This document shows, piece after piece, positions 34,318-43,243 of a stretch of DNA of 43,243 nt (positions are counted from its first letter, which is position 1; each line of letters starts with the position of its first letter). A program made the position numbers and the translations under genes. The notes under the pieces were generated by a model. It searched no databases. It worked only from the letters and a program-made list of their open reading frames with translations, and had not been told where the DNA came from. Source of the DNA: Clostridia bacterium (GTDB lineage: Bacteria > Bacillota > Clostridia > TANB77 > CAG-508); the NCBI GenBank assembly GCA_017512025.1, contig JAFWHH010000005.1, positions 1-43,243 of the forward strand, written 5' to 3'.

Positions 34318-36249
34318 ATGGAAAAATTTGAGCACGAGTATAATGCAGAGCAAATCCAAGTTTTAGATGGAATTGAGCATGTAAGAAAAAGACCAGGTAT
34401 GTATATAGGTAGTGTTTCAATTAGAGGATTACATCATTTAGTATACGAGATTGTTGACAATGCTGTTGATGAGGCTCTTGCTGGATATTGTACAAAAATA
34501 AAAGTTGAAATAGAGCCAGGAAATATAATTTGTGTTGAAGATAATGGTAGAGGTATTCCAATTGACATACATAAAAAGACTAAAATATCGGCTGCTGAAA
34601 CTGTTTATACACAATTAAATGCAGGTGGAAAATTTGGTGGAGATAGCGGGTACAAAGTATCAGGAGGTCTACATGGTGTTGGTGCTTCTGTAGTTAATGC
34701 GTTATCAAATTGGGTTGAAGTTACAATTCAAAGAGATGGTGGAATACACCAAATGAAATTTGAAAAAGGTAAAACTGTACAAAGTCTACAAAGAATCGGA
34801 GATTCAAACGAAACAGGAACAAAAGTAAGATTTTTAGCAGACGATACAATATTCGAAACACTTGAATATGACTATGACACATTAGAAAATAGATTTAGAG
34901 AAATGGCCTTTTTAACAAAAGGATTATTTATAAGTATAGAAGATAAAAGAGGGGAAGAGCCTAAAAAAGCAGAGTTCTGTTATGAAGGTGGATTAAATTC
35001 TTTTGTTGAATTCTTAAATGAAAGTAAAGAAAAAATAAATCCAAAGCCAATTTATATTGAAAAAGTAGATGGGGAAGTACCAGTTGAAATTGCTTTCCAA
35101 TATACAAGCGCTTATTCAGAAAATATTTATTCATTTGTTAATAACATAAATACAGTTGAAGGTGGAACTCACCTAGAAGGATTTAAGAGAGCTTTAACCA
35201 AAACATTTAATGATTATGCAAAATCTCACAATATCTTAAAAGACAAAGATGGAAATTTACAAGGTGAAGATATTAGAGAAGGTATAACTGCTGTTATATC
35301 TGTAAAAGTAAGAGAGCCACAATTTGAAGGACAAACAAAGACAAAATTAGGAAATAGTAATGTTGGTGGTATAGTACAAAGTTTAGTTAACGATGCTTTA
35401 GGTGCATACTTAGAGGAAAATCCTAATATTGCAAAAGCTATATTAGAAAAATGTGTAAGTGCATCAAGAGCTAGGGAAGCTGCAAGAAAGGCAAGAGAGC
35501 TTGTAAGAAGAAAAACATCATTGGAAACAACAACTCTTCCTGGTAAACTTGCAGATTGTTCAAGTAAAAATGCTGAAGAATGTGAAGTATATATAGTCGA
35601 GGGAGATTCTGCGGGTGGATCTGCAAAACAAGGTAGAGATAGAAGATACCAAGCAATCCTTCCATTATGGGGGAAAATGCTTAATGTTGAAAAAGCAAGA
35701 GCTGATAAAATATATGGAAATGATAAATTAAATCCAGTAATTGTTGCTGTTGGTGCTGGAATCGGTGCAGACTTTGACATATCAAAAATCAGATATGGAA
35801 AAGTTATAATAATGGCCGATGCCGATGTTGACGGTGCACATATTAGAACATTATTATTAACATTCTTCTTTAGATATATGAGACCATTAATTGAAAATGG
35901 TAATGTATTCTTAGCTCAACCACCACTATATAAATTATCTAAAAAAGGAATAGATGATATATATTGTTATACTGATGAAGAGCTAAATGCTAAATATGAA
36001 GAATTAGGTAAGAAAGGAATCACAGTTGATCAATTATCAATCCAAAGATACAAAGGTCTTGGAGAGATGAATCCAGAGCAACTATGGGAAACAACAATGG
36101 ATCCTGAAAGAAGAGTTCTAGTAAGAGTAACTCTTGAAGATGCAATTAAAGCTGATGCAACATTTGCTATGTTAATGGGAGATGAAGTAGAGCCAAGAAG
36201 AAAATTCATTGAAGAGAATGCAAAATATGTTGTTAACTTAGATATTTAA
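34318..36249 (+). CDS. gyrB: DNA gyrase subunit B
   Basis: The 643-aa ATPase subunit drives negative supercoiling with GyrA. Motifs in order are [14 protein letters not shown] and GRGIPIDIH (GHKL ATPase), [14 protein letters not shown], the TOPRIM block [28 protein letters not shown], and [14 protein letters not shown], ending with the [19 protein letters not shown] segment. I start at ATG 34318, behind AAGGA; the ATG at 34300 overlaps the expected transcript start. It ends at a strong terminator. The partner gyrA is separated from it by four unrelated genes. Confidence 0.97.
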   Translation: MEKFEHEYNAEQIQVLDGIEHVRKRPGMYIGSVSIRGLHHLVYEIVDNAVDEALAGYCTKIKVEIEPGNIICVEDNGRGIPIDIHKKTKISAAETVYTQLNAGGKFGGDSGYKVSGGLHGVGASVVNALSNWVEVTIQRDGGIHQMKFEKGKTVQSLQRIGDSNETGTKVRFLADDTIFETLEYDYDTLENRFREMAFLTKGLFISIEDKRGEEPKKAEFCYEGGLNSFVEFLNESKEKINPKPIYIEKVDGEVPVEIAFQYTSAYSENIYSFVNNINTVEGGTHLEGFKRALTKTFNDYAKSHNILKDKDGNLQGEDIREGITAVISVKVREPQFEGQTKTKLGNSNVGGIVQSLVNDALGAYLEENPNIAKAILEKCVSASRAREAARKARELVRRKTSLETTTLPGKLADCSSKNAEECEVYIVEGDSAGGSAKQGRDRRYQAILPLWGKMLNVEKARADKIYGNDKLNPVIVAVGAGIGADFDISKIRYGKVIIMADADVDGAHIRTLLLTFFFRYMRPLIENGNVFLAQPPLYKLSKKGIDDIYCYTDEELNAKYEELGKKGITVDQLSIQRYKGLGEMNPEQLWETTMDPERRVLVRVTLEDAIKADATFAMLMGDEVEPRRKFIEENAKYVVNLDI

Positions 36250-36261
36250 TTTTAAATAATA

Positions 36262-36290
36262 AAAAGAAGAGCATAAAGCTCTTCTTTTAT
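36262..36290 (+). terminator. Terminator of gyrB
   Basis: Perfect 11-bp stem 36262-36272 / 36278-36288 with an ATAAA loop and a T run. It isolates the four-gene insert from gyrB transcription. Confidence 0.93.
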
Positions 36291-36323
36291 TATTTAATGT
36301 CGAAATATTGTATACGATTTTAA

Positions 36324-36353
36324 TTGACATCTGTAAAATACGGTGATTATAAT
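36324..36353 (+). promoter_or_regulatory. Consensus promoter of the gyrB-gyrA intervening cluster
   Basis: Perfect TTGACA (36324-36329) and perfect TATAAT (36348-36353), spacing 18. The transcript would start near 36360, leaving a leader of about 20 nt to the ribosome site at 36367-36373. Confidence 0.88.
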
Positions 36354-36380
36354 GAAAAAAAATAAAAAGGAGGTATAAAA

Positions 36381-36947
36381 ATAAATTACAAAAAAATAAA
36401 TTCGACTCAGTCTTGGTTGAATTATAAAGAGGTATTACCTAATGGGGTAATTAAAACAAATGATAACTATATAAAAATATTAAAAATTATTCCAATTAAT
36501 TTTAATCTAAAATCCGAAATGGAAAAAAGTTCAATTTTAAATTCTTATAAAATATTCTTAAAAACTATTAATACAGATATTCAAATTATAATTCAAAGCA
36601 AAAAAGAAGATTTATCTAAACATATTTCTAATGTGGAGTTCCAAAAAAATAATGAAAATAATAATATAAAAAATATTTCTCAAAACTATATTGATTATAT
36701 TAATGAATTAAATAAAAGAAAAAAATCATCAACAAAAAATTATTATATTATTATAAAAAGTAATAAATATAATAATGAGATTAACAATTATGAAAATATT
36801 GCGTGTGATGAATTAACTGAGAAATATTTAAAAATAAAAGATTGTTTATCACGCTGTGGAAACAGAGTTATAGATATTAACAATAAAAAAGAATTAATTG
36901 ATATTTTATTTTCATTTTTAAATAGTCAAAAATTTATTTTTGAATAA
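36381..36947 (+). CDS. Protein resembling the N-terminal part of VirB4/TraC ATPases; probable ATA start
   Basis: The 188-aa product is soluble and very lysine- and asparagine-rich. The segment WLNYKEVLPNGVIKTNDNYIKILKI...LNSYKIFLKT looks like the N-terminal, non-ATPase region of TraC/VirB4-type conjugation proteins; there is no P-loop. That match is from memory of the family and is not secure. The start is unusual. AAGGAGG (36367-36373) is 7 nt from ATA 36381, and no ATG, GTG or TTG occurs in frame between the upstream stop (36363) and a TTG at 36417 that has no ribosome site. It is the first gene behind the consensus promoter; the VirB4-type gene starts 13 nt after its stop. Confidence 0.65.
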   Translation: MNYKKINSTQSWLNYKEVLPNGVIKTNDNYIKILKIIPINFNLKSEMEKSSILNSYKIFLKTINTDIQIIIQSKKEDLSKHISNVEFQKNNENNNIKNISQNYIDYINELNKRKKSSTKNYYIIIKSNKYNNEINNYENIACDELTEKYLKIKDCLSRCGNRVIDINNKKELIDILFSFLNSQKFIFE

Positions 36948-36960
36948 AAAAGGAGGAAAA

Positions 36961-38808
36961 ATAATTAATAATAAAATTAAAAAAAACAATAAAATAATTA
37001 ATTTAATTCAAAACGGAATTTTTTCAAATAAAGATTTTATATCTCCATCATATATTAATATTTTAAATCCAAAGTATATTGAAATAGATAATATATACTA
37101 TTCAACTTTATTAATAATTAATTATAATAGGGAATATGATGATTTAATTCTTAAAAATTTAATTGATTCTAATTTAAACATAAATATTTCTATGATTTAT
37201 GAAAAACAAAATCCATACAAAGTAATTAAAGATTTAACATACCATATTGGTAATGTTGGCGTTGATTTACAAACGTATAATGATTCGAGACAAGATATTG
37301 ATATTGCAGCCTATACGTATAATGATGCCAAATACATAAGGAAAGAAATACAGATTAATAATGAAGACTTATATTACTTATATATTTTTGTAAATGTATT
37401 TGCAACAACAAGAAAAGACCTAGAATATATTCAAAATAAAATAGAAGGATTACTTCAGAGCAAGGGTATGCAAACAAGAAGAGCATATTTTAGGCAGGAA
37501 CAAGCATTTAAATCATGCCTTCCTTTTTTTATGGAGATTAATGATGTTAAAAATGTTACGAGAAGAAATATATTAACAAGTGGATTACTTGCAACATATC
37601 CTTTTTTGACCTCTTCAATTTTTGATGAAGATGGAGTTTTAATTGGATCTAATATAATTAATAATTCATTAATTTTTATAAATAAATATAGTAATAAATA
37701 TAAAAACTCAAATATGTGTGTATTTGGTACGAGTGGTGCAGGAAAATCTTTTTTTAATAAATTATTAATATTAAGATATAGATTACTTGGTTATGAACAA
37801 TATGTAATTGATCCAGAGCGTGAATATAATAATCTCTGTGATAATTTAGAAGGTACTTTATTAAAAATAGGACCAAATTCAAACACTTATATTAATATTT
37901 TGGATATTAGAGAGGAGAGCTTAGAGGAATCTCAGAATGGATATCTTGCTACAAAAATCATAAAGTTAATTGGATTTTTTAATTTAATATTTGGAGAAAT
38001 AAATGAAGAAGAAAAATCATTATTAGAGCAAAAAATAATAAATACATATAATAAAAAGAATATTAATTTTGATGATAAGTCTTTATACAAGAATGATGAA
38101 AATAATAAAATAATTTCTAAAAAAATTTTTAAAAATACATATGATATGCCTATTTTAGAAGACTTATATAATGAATTAATTAATGATAATAATACTAAAA
38201 AAATGGGAATTAAATTAATACCATTTATAAAAGGATCAATGAATTATTTTAATAATTATACCAATATTGAAATAAATAATAAATTAATTGTTGCTGATGT
38301 TTATGAATTAGGAGAAGAAAATTTAAAGTATGGTATGTATTTATTTACTGAATTATTTTGGGACAAAATAAAGAAAAATAGAAATGTAAAAAAATCAATT
38401 TATTTAGATGAAATATGGAGATTAATTGGTATTACATCGAACAAGGAAGTTGCTAGTTTTATTTATAAAATATTTAAAACGATTAGAAAATATGGAGGGA
38501 GTGCTATAGCAATAACTCAGGATATTTATGATTTATTTAGTTTAGAAAATGGAATATATGGAAGAAGTATTTTAAATAATTCAAGTGTAAAGTGTTTCTT
38601 TTCTTTAGAAGAAGAAAATTTAAACATTTTGCAAAAATATGAAAATATTTCTGACAGAGAAAAAATAGAAATTAAATCTCTAAAAAGAGGAGAGGCTCTA
38701 ATGATAATTGGAGATAATCACATTATAGCGAAAATAGATTGTGCAAAATTCGAAGAAAATATAATTAATGGAGGAAAGATTGATAAGAATAATTACGGCG
38801 ATAGGTAA
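36961..38808 (+). CDS. VirB4/TraC-type ATPase of a type IV secretion-like system
   Basis: The 615-aa product has the conjugative VirB4 layout: an N-terminal region with FVNVFATTRKDLEYIQNKI and MQTRRAYFRQEQAFKSCLPF, Walker A FGTSGAGKSF (about 255-264), YVIDPEREYNNL, Walker B SIYLDEIWRLI (Asp at about 483), then GGSAIAITQDIYDL. VirB4 proteins are the ATPases that power conjugative secretion at the inner membrane. The start is odd: GGAGG (36952-36956) is followed by ATA 36961 and ATT 36964 but no ATG, and the only in-frame standard start, TTG 36940, lies before the ribosome site. Length matches the shorter VirB4 forms. No other type IV secretion channel gene is present in the window. Confidence 0.85.
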   Translation: MINNKIKKNNKIINLIQNGIFSNKDFISPSYINILNPKYIEIDNIYYSTLLIINYNREYDDLILKNLIDSNLNINISMIYEKQNPYKVIKDLTYHIGNVGVDLQTYNDSRQDIDIAAYTYNDAKYIRKEIQINNEDLYYLYIFVNVFATTRKDLEYIQNKIEGLLQSKGMQTRRAYFRQEQAFKSCLPFFMEINDVKNVTRRNILTSGLLATYPFLTSSIFDEDGVLIGSNIINNSLIFINKYSNKYKNSNMCVFGTSGAGKSFFNKLLILRYRLLGYEQYVIDPEREYNNLCDNLEGTLLKIGPNSNTYINILDIREESLEESQNGYLATKIIKLIGFFNLIFGEINEEEKSLLEQKIINTYNKKNINFDDKSLYKNDENNKIISKKIFKNTYDMPILEDLYNELINDNNTKKMGIKLIPFIKGSMNYFNNYTNIEINNKLIVADVYELGEENLKYGMYLFTELFWDKIKKNRNVKKSIYLDEIWRLIGITSNKEVASFIYKIFKTIRKYGGSAIAITQDIYDLFSLENGIYGRSILNNSSVKCFFSLEEENLNILQKYENISDREKIEIKSLKRGEALMIIGDNHIIAKIDCAKFEENIINGGKIDKNNYGDR

Positions 38809-39889
38809 CCCGAATTTAAATAATGTATTAAAGAATTATGAAGAATTTGATGTTGTTGGAAATGATATTTTATATTCAGATGGAATTATTGAACTTTTAG
38901 AAAATGATTCAATGATTAACTATCTAATATTAGGAGAGCAATTTAATGAAGAATTGGAAAGTATTATTCTAAAAATTAAAGAGCTTAATAGTCAGATAAA
39001 AATAATAATTATTATAAAAAATAATAAAGAAAAGAATAATTATTTCAAAATTGGAGTTTCAGATATTTTTTATGAAGATGAAAATATAGAAAATATAATT
39101 CAATATTTAAAATCAAAAAATATTGAATATTTAAATATTGAATTAAGAAGTGAAATTGAAAATTTAAAAAAGATAGTTATGGATAGCAATAAAGAAGATA
39201 AAAGGAAAAAGATTATTAAAAAAAATATTTGTATTGGAATGGTTGGTTCGGCAGGTATCGGTAAAACAACATCGTGTATACAATTTGCGAAAGCTCTAAA
39301 TAAAAATAATAAAATACTAATAATTGATTTTGATTTAAATAACCCTCAAATTGGAAATTTATATAATAAAAAAATAGAATATTCAAAAATAAATGAGAAA
39401 AATTTTAAAGAGCTAATTTTTAATGTTGATAAAAATATTGATATTTTGATTGGTCTAAATGTATTAAATTTTTATAATAAAATTAATTTTAATGATCTGA
39501 ATAATTATATAAAAGAATTAAATAAAATATATGATTATATTTTTATAGATACAAATTCTGAAATTAAAAATGAAGAACATAAAGTTGTTTATAGAGCTTT
39601 TAACTATATTTTTATACACAGTGGAATCAATGCATTGGAGACATTTAAAACCCTAAATTTAATTAATAATTTAACAGATAAATTTGAATTTAGCAAAGAA
39701 AAAATTAGATTAATTTATTATAAAATTAATTATATTGAATTAATAAAATCATTAATAAAAAAGAAAAATAATTTTAATATTAAAAAAATTGGAATAATAA
39801 AAAATAATATTTTTATAAAAGAAAATATTATAAACGAAAACAAATTAATAAATAAAATATTAATTAAGAGAATAATAAAAAATATATAA
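38780..39889 (+). CDS. MinD/ParA-superfamily ATPase, TadZ/CpaE-like with pseudo-receiver N-terminus
   Basis: The 369-aa product has an N-terminal alpha/beta domain of about 110 residues that resembles a degenerate receiver (NYLILGEQFNEELE ... IKIIIIIKNNK ... GVSDIFYEDEN). A linker follows, then a MinD-type ATPase domain: Walker A VGSAGIGKTTS (Lys at about 162), Walker A' ILIIDFDLNNPQIG and Walker B YDYIFIDTNSE. The signature lysine of the deviant Walker A is replaced by serine, as in atypical TadZ/CpaE proteins. Those proteins position type II/IV secretion or pilus machines at sites in the cell. I start at TTG 38780, 5 nt behind GGAGG (38770-38774); it overlaps the VirB4 gene by 29 nt, suggesting coupled translation. 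Confidence 0.78.
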   Translation: MIRIITAIGNPNLNNVLKNYEEFDVVGNDILYSDGIIELLENDSMINYLILGEQFNEELESIILKIKELNSQIKIIIIIKNNKEKNNYFKIGVSDIFYEDENIENIIQYLKSKNIEYLNIELRSEIENLKKIVMDSNKEDKRKKIIKKNICIGMVGSAGIGKTTSCIQFAKALNKNNKILIIDFDLNNPQIGNLYNKKIEYSKINEKNFKELIFNVDKNIDILIGLNVLNFYNKINFNDLNNYIKELNKIYDYIFIDTNSEIKNEEHKVVYRAFNYIFIHSGINALETFKTLNLINNLTDKFEFSKEKIRLIYYKINYIELIKSLIKKKNNFNIKKIGIIKNNIFIKENIINENKLINKILIKRIIKNI

Positions 39890-39901
39890 AAAGGAGAAAA
39901 T

Positions 39902-40588
39902 ATGGAATTAACAGAAAATATTGAATTAAATAATAATAATTTTTTTGAGACTACATTTGGTAGCTTAATAAATAATTCTATAGAAACTGGAATAAGAGCT
40001 TTACTTCCAGATTTTTTAGAGAATGATGCTATAGAAATAAAAAATACTTTTATAAATCAGGGGTTTCCAGAGGCAATAAAACAGCTTGTAAATAAGGTTA
40101 TTGATTTAGGAAAAAATGCAGTTAGTACAATAAAAAGTGGTATAGAAAATATTGGACAACTTGATAATATTTTTGAAAAAGGAGATTTAATAAATGGCGT
40201 TTCGGAGGTGATAGATTATTTTTTAAATACCGCAGAAAAAAATAATTTATTATCAGAAGATGTAATTAAAATAATAAAAAATGGTAAAAATTTTATTTTA
40301 AATGGTGTATCTTCAGATGTTAAAAATGAATTAAAAATTGAAAATGATAATATTAATAAATTAGACAATTATAATAAAAAATGGAGAGAGGCATATGAAA
40401 ATCAGGACTTCAAAACAATGGAAAAAAATATAAAAAAAATAAATAAATTAATGGAAAATATTGCACCTATAGAAAGCATTATAAATGAAGCGAATACAAT
40501 AAAAAATCTACATAGTTTAATTGAAAATAATGGTCAAAATTTTAATATTTCCTATGAGGAAAATGAAATTGCAAAAATATTAAAATAA
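39902..40588 (+). CDS. Unrecognised 228-aa helical protein, last gene of the VirB4-TadZ-like cluster
   Basis: A clear AAGGAG and ATG start the gene, in contrast to the first two genes of the cluster. The product is predicted almost wholly helical, with no signal peptide or membrane segment. The N-terminal half has a mildly hydrophobic, glycine-containing part (FGSLINNSIETGIRALLPDF; IKQLVNKVIDLGKNAVSTI), and the C-terminal half is charged and probably coiled (KTMEKNIKKINKLMENI). I do not recognise it. It could be an adaptor or an effector-like substrate of the ATPases, but that rests on position only. No terminator follows before the gyrA promoter. Confidence 0.7.
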   Translation: MELTENIELNNNNFFETTFGSLINNSIETGIRALLPDFLENDAIEIKNTFINQGFPEAIKQLVNKVIDLGKNAVSTIKSGIENIGQLDNIFEKGDLINGVSEVIDYFLNTAEKNNLLSEDVIKIIKNGKNFILNGVSSDVKNELKIENDNINKLDNYNKKWREAYENQDFKTMEKNIKKINKLMENIAPIESIINEANTIKNLHSLIENNGQNFNISYEENEIAKILK

Positions 40589-40633
40589 TTAATAAAAAAT
40601 AGGCAAAAAGTGTTAGAAAATTGCATAATTTCC

Positions 40634-40662
40634 TTGCAGAAAATAACTCATTTTAGTATAAT
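40634..40662 (+). promoter_or_regulatory. gyrA promoter
   Basis: TTGCAG (40634-40639) and perfect TATAAT (40657-40662), spacing 17. It lets gyrA be expressed independently of the upstream cluster. Confidence 0.85.
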
Positions 40663-40695
40663 ACAGAGGTAGAATACAAGAAAAGAGGTTTACAT

Positions 40696-43143
40696 ATGGA
40701 CGAAAAAAGAAATGATGGAAAAATAGTTGATAGAGATGTAGACAAAGAAATGAGAACCGCATATATTGATTATGCGATGAGTGTTATTGTTTCAAGAGCT
40801 CTACCAGATGTTAGAGATGGTCTAAAACCAGTTCATAGACGTATTTTATATACAATGCATGAAGATGGATTAACATCAGACAAGCCATATAGAAAATCAG
40901 CTACAACAGTTGGTGACGTGCTTGGTAGATATCATCCACATGGTGACTCATCTGTATATGATGCTATGGTAAGAATGGCACAAGATTTCTCACTTAGATA
41001 TCCATTAATTGATGGTCATGGAAACTTTGGATCAATTGATGGTGATGGCGCTGCTGCGTACCGTTATACTGAAGCAAGGATGTCAAAAATATCTGAGGTA
41101 ATGTTAACAGATATTGAAAAAGATACAGTTGACTTTACTCCAAACTTTGATGGTAGATTACAAGAGCCATCTGTTTTACCTGCTAAGATTCCTGCATTAT
41201 TAGTAAATGGATCTTCAGGTATTGCTGTAGGTATGGCAACAAATATACCACCACATAACTTAGGTGAAGTTATAGATGGTGTTAATGCAATGATTGATAA
41301 TCCTGATATATCTGATGAAGAGCTTATGAAAATTATCAAAGGACCGGATTTCCCTACAGAAGGATTAATACTTGGTAGAGAAGGAATAAAGGATGCATAC
41401 ACAACTGGTAGAGGAAAAATAGTTGTTAGAGCTGAAACAGAAATTGAAGAAATGTCTGGAAATAAGCAAAGAATAATCGTTAAATCTTTACCATACCAAG
41501 TAAATAAAGCAAAACTAATAGAGCATATAGCTTTACTTGCTAGGGAAAAGAGAATTGAAGGTATCTCAGATTTAAGAGATGAATCAGATAGAACAGAAAA
41601 AGTTAGAATTGTAATTGAGTTAAAAAGAGATGCAAATGCACAAGTTGTATTAAATCAACTGTATAAAAATACTCAAATGCAAGATAACTTTGGTGTTATT
41701 ATACTTGCACTAGTAAATGGTGTTCCTAAAATATTAACACTAAGACAATGTTTAGATGAATATATTAAACATAGAGAACAAGTTATTATTCGTAGAACTA
41801 AATTTGACTTAGATAAAGCATTAGCAAGAGCTCACATATTAGAAGGTTTAAGAATCGCTATAGATAATATCGATGAAGTTATTAATATAATTAGATCTTC
41901 ATATGATGATGCTAAAGAAAGATTAATGGACAGATTTGGTCTTACTGATATCCAAGCTCAAGCTATTCTTGATATGAGATTAAAGACACTATCAGGATTA
42001 CAACGAGAAAAGATTGAAGAAGAATACAAACAATTAATGGAATTAATTGCTCACTTAAGAGAGATACTTGCAAACGAGCATCTAGTTTTAGAAATCATTA
42101 AAGAAGAACTACTTGAAGTTAAACAAAAATATGGTGACGAAAGAAGAACTAAGATTGTTGCAGCTGAAGGTGAAATTGATGTTGAAGATTTAATTAAAGA
42201 GGAGCAAACTGTTGTAGCCCTAACACATTTCGGATATATCAAGAGAATGCCAATTGATACATACAAGAGCCAAAGAAGAGGTGGAAAAGGTATCACAGGT
42301 ATGACAACAAGAGAAGAAGATTTCGTAAAACAAATATTTACAGCTTCAACTCATGATACAATATTATTCTTTAGTAATAAAGGTAAGTTATACAGACTAA
42401 GAGGATATGAAATTCCAGAGGCGGGTAGAACTGCAAGAGGAACAGCTATTGTAAATCTATTAAGATTAGACAATGGTGAAAAGATATCTGCTGTTATACC
42501 AATTACTACATTTGATGATGGTCAATATTTATTAATGGCAACAAAACAAGGATTAATTAAGAAAACAGCTCTTAAGGAATATGACTCAACAAGAAAGACT
42601 GGTTTATTATCAATTACATTAAAAGATGATGACGAGTTAATTGATGTTAGATTAACAGACGGTGAAGATAATGTTGTTCTAGTTACAAGCAAAGGTTTAA
42701 GTATTACTTTTGATGAAAAAGATGTACGTCCTGTTGGAAGATCTGCGCAAGGTGTAATTGGAATGAGATTAGATGAAAATGACTTTGTTATTGGTATGGA
42801 ATCAATATTAAATAGCAAAGATGCAACACTATTAGCAATTACAGAAAATGGATTTGGAAAGAGAACAGAGCTTACTGAATATAGAGTTCAAAAACGTGGT
42901 GGTAGAGGAGTTATTACGTATAAGATTACACCAAAGACTGGTGACATCGTAGGAATAAGAATTGCAACAGGTGAAGAAGATGTAATGCTTATAACAGATA
43001 AGGGAACTATTATTAGAATGAAAGTTGAAGAAATTAGTATTCTAGGTAGATCAACACAAGGTGTTACATTAATGAGAACAAACGATGGTGGAAAAGTAGT
43101 AAGTATAGAAACTATTACAAACGAAGAAGATGAACTTGAATAA
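40696..43143 (+). CDS. gyrA: DNA gyrase subunit A
   Basis: The 815-aa subunit cuts and rejoins DNA. The catalytic tyrosine is in [12 protein letters not shown] (about residue 122), and the quinolone-target region reads [15 protein letters not shown], with the usual sensitive-type serine. The C-terminal beta-pinwheel has the GyrA box [10 protein letters not shown], which marks gyrase and not topoisomerase IV, and repeated blades such as GRTARGTAI and [13 protein letters not shown] is placed 8 nt before ATG 40696. It has its own promoter and terminator. Confidence 0.98.
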   Translation: MDEKRNDGKIVDRDVDKEMRTAYIDYAMSVIVSRALPDVRDGLKPVHRRILYTMHEDGLTSDKPYRKSATTVGDVLGRYHPHGDSSVYDAMVRMAQDFSLRYPLIDGHGNFGSIDGDGAAAYRYTEARMSKISEVMLTDIEKDTVDFTPNFDGRLQEPSVLPAKIPALLVNGSSGIAVGMATNIPPHNLGEVIDGVNAMIDNPDISDEELMKIIKGPDFPTEGLILGREGIKDAYTTGRGKIVVRAETEIEEMSGNKQRIIVKSLPYQVNKAKLIEHIALLAREKRIEGISDLRDESDRTEKVRIVIELKRDANAQVVLNQLYKNTQMQDNFGVIILALVNGVPKILTLRQCLDEYIKHREQVIIRRTKFDLDKALARAHILEGLRIAIDNIDEVINIIRSSYDDAKERLMDRFGLTDIQAQAILDMRLKTLSGLQREKIEEEYKQLMELIAHLREILANEHLVLEIIKEELLEVKQKYGDERRTKIVAAEGEIDVEDLIKEEQTVVALTHFGYIKRMPIDTYKSQRRGGKGITGMTTREEDFVKQIFTASTHDTILFFSNKGKLYRLRGYEIPEAGRTARGTAIVNLLRLDNGEKISAVIPITTFDDGQYLLMATKQGLIKKTALKEYDSTRKTGLLSITLKDDDELIDVRLTDGEDNVVLVTSKGLSITFDEKDVRPVGRSAQGVIGMRLDENDFVIGMESILNSKDATLLAITENGFGKRTELTEYRVQKRGGRGVITYKITPKTGDIVGIRIATGEEDVMLITDKGTIIRMKVEEISILGRSTQGVTLMRTNDGGKVVSIETITNEEDELE

Positions 43144-43151
43144 TTAATAAT

Positions 43152-43186
43152 AAAAAGATATTTAGATTTTCTAAATATCTTTTTTC
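43152..43186 (+). terminator. Terminator of gyrA
   Basis: Perfect 15-bp stem 43152-43166 / 43170-43184 with a 3-nt loop and a T run. The rest of the window to 43243 is A/T sequence with nothing recognisable. Confidence 0.92.
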
Positions 43187-43243
43187 TATTATTTATTAAA
43201 AATAATCATTTTATTTATATAAAAATAAATTAATTTTTTTAAT

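Noticed and set aside
36417..36419. TTG start for the first cluster gene
   Set aside because: No ribosome site precedes it, while an ideal site sits 36 nt farther upstream in frame with sequence that looks like coding sequence.
36294..40600. Complete integrative conjugative element between gyrB and gyrA
   Set aside because: No integrase, relaxase, coupling protein, flanking direct repeats or tRNA target are visible.
1..43243. tRNA, rRNA, CRISPR array, insertion sequence or prophage
   Set aside because: No TTCRA-type arm with a cloverleaf, no regular repeat-spacer pattern, and no transposase, integrase or phage gene was seen.

Overview
This is chromosomal DNA from a very AT-rich, endospore-forming Firmicute, most likely an uncultured gut-type member of the class Clostridia. 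The basis is the classical replication-origin gene order (parB-parA-rsmG-mnmG-mnmE-jag-yidC-yidD-rnpA-rpmH | dnaA-dnaN-recF-gyrB ... gyrA), sporulation genes (spoIIR, spmA, spmB, a GerMN-domain protein), strong AGGAGG-type ribosome sites and no tRNA, rRNA, CRISPR or insertion sequence that I can see. Genus-level placement is not possible by eye.

Layout. 1-2.5 kb: a perfect 27-bp inverted repeat enclosing a tiny membrane-protein gene, then a DUF1858 protein, prfA, and an unrecognised gene of clearly higher G+C. 2.5-9.9 kb (minus strand): tex, then a carbohydrate group (cytoplasmic alpha-amylase, phosphoglucomutase, UDP-sugar pyrophosphorylase), then an unknown protein. 10-13.3 kb (plus): spoIIR, then murA-walJ-rlmH. 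13.3-17.1 kb: a possible structured RNA, then spmA-spmB, rsmI, a TrmN6-like methylase, a 47-codon gene and a GerMN protein. 17.2-21.5 kb: a giant 2-hydroxyacyl-CoA-dehydratase-activase-like protein. 21.5-29.9 kb (minus): parB, parA, rsmG, mnmG, mnmE, jag, yidC, yidD, rnpA, rpmH. 29.9-36.2 kb (plus): a bipartite oriC around dnaA, then dnaN, recF and gyrB.

The best candidate for an undescribed system is 36.3-40.6 kb. Four very AT-rich genes sit between the gyrB terminator and the gyrA promoter: a protein resembling the N-terminal part of conjugative VirB4/TraC ATPases, a VirB4-type ATPase, a MinD/TadZ-like ATPase with a pseudo-receiver-like N-terminus, and an unknown helical protein. They share one promoter with perfect TTGACA and TATAAT hexamers. 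The first two genes have an ideal ribosome site but no ATG, GTG or TTG at the expected place; the best-placed codons are ATA (or ATT for the second). No relaxase, coupling protein, pilin or membrane channel is present, so this is not a complete conjugation module.

How the parts work together: oriC firing (dnaA, dnaN, DnaA boxes, DnaA-trios), segregation (parAB), supercoiling (gyrAB), membrane protein insertion (yidC/yidD) and tRNA/rRNA modification (mnmEG, rsmG, rsmI, rlmH) form the usual origin-proximal core. The amylase, mutase and pyrophosphorylase link glucan breakdown to nucleotide-sugar supply, and murA to cell-wall precursors. Where the conventional longest ORF conflicts with a clear ribosome site or promoter, I moved the start codon and say so in the entry.
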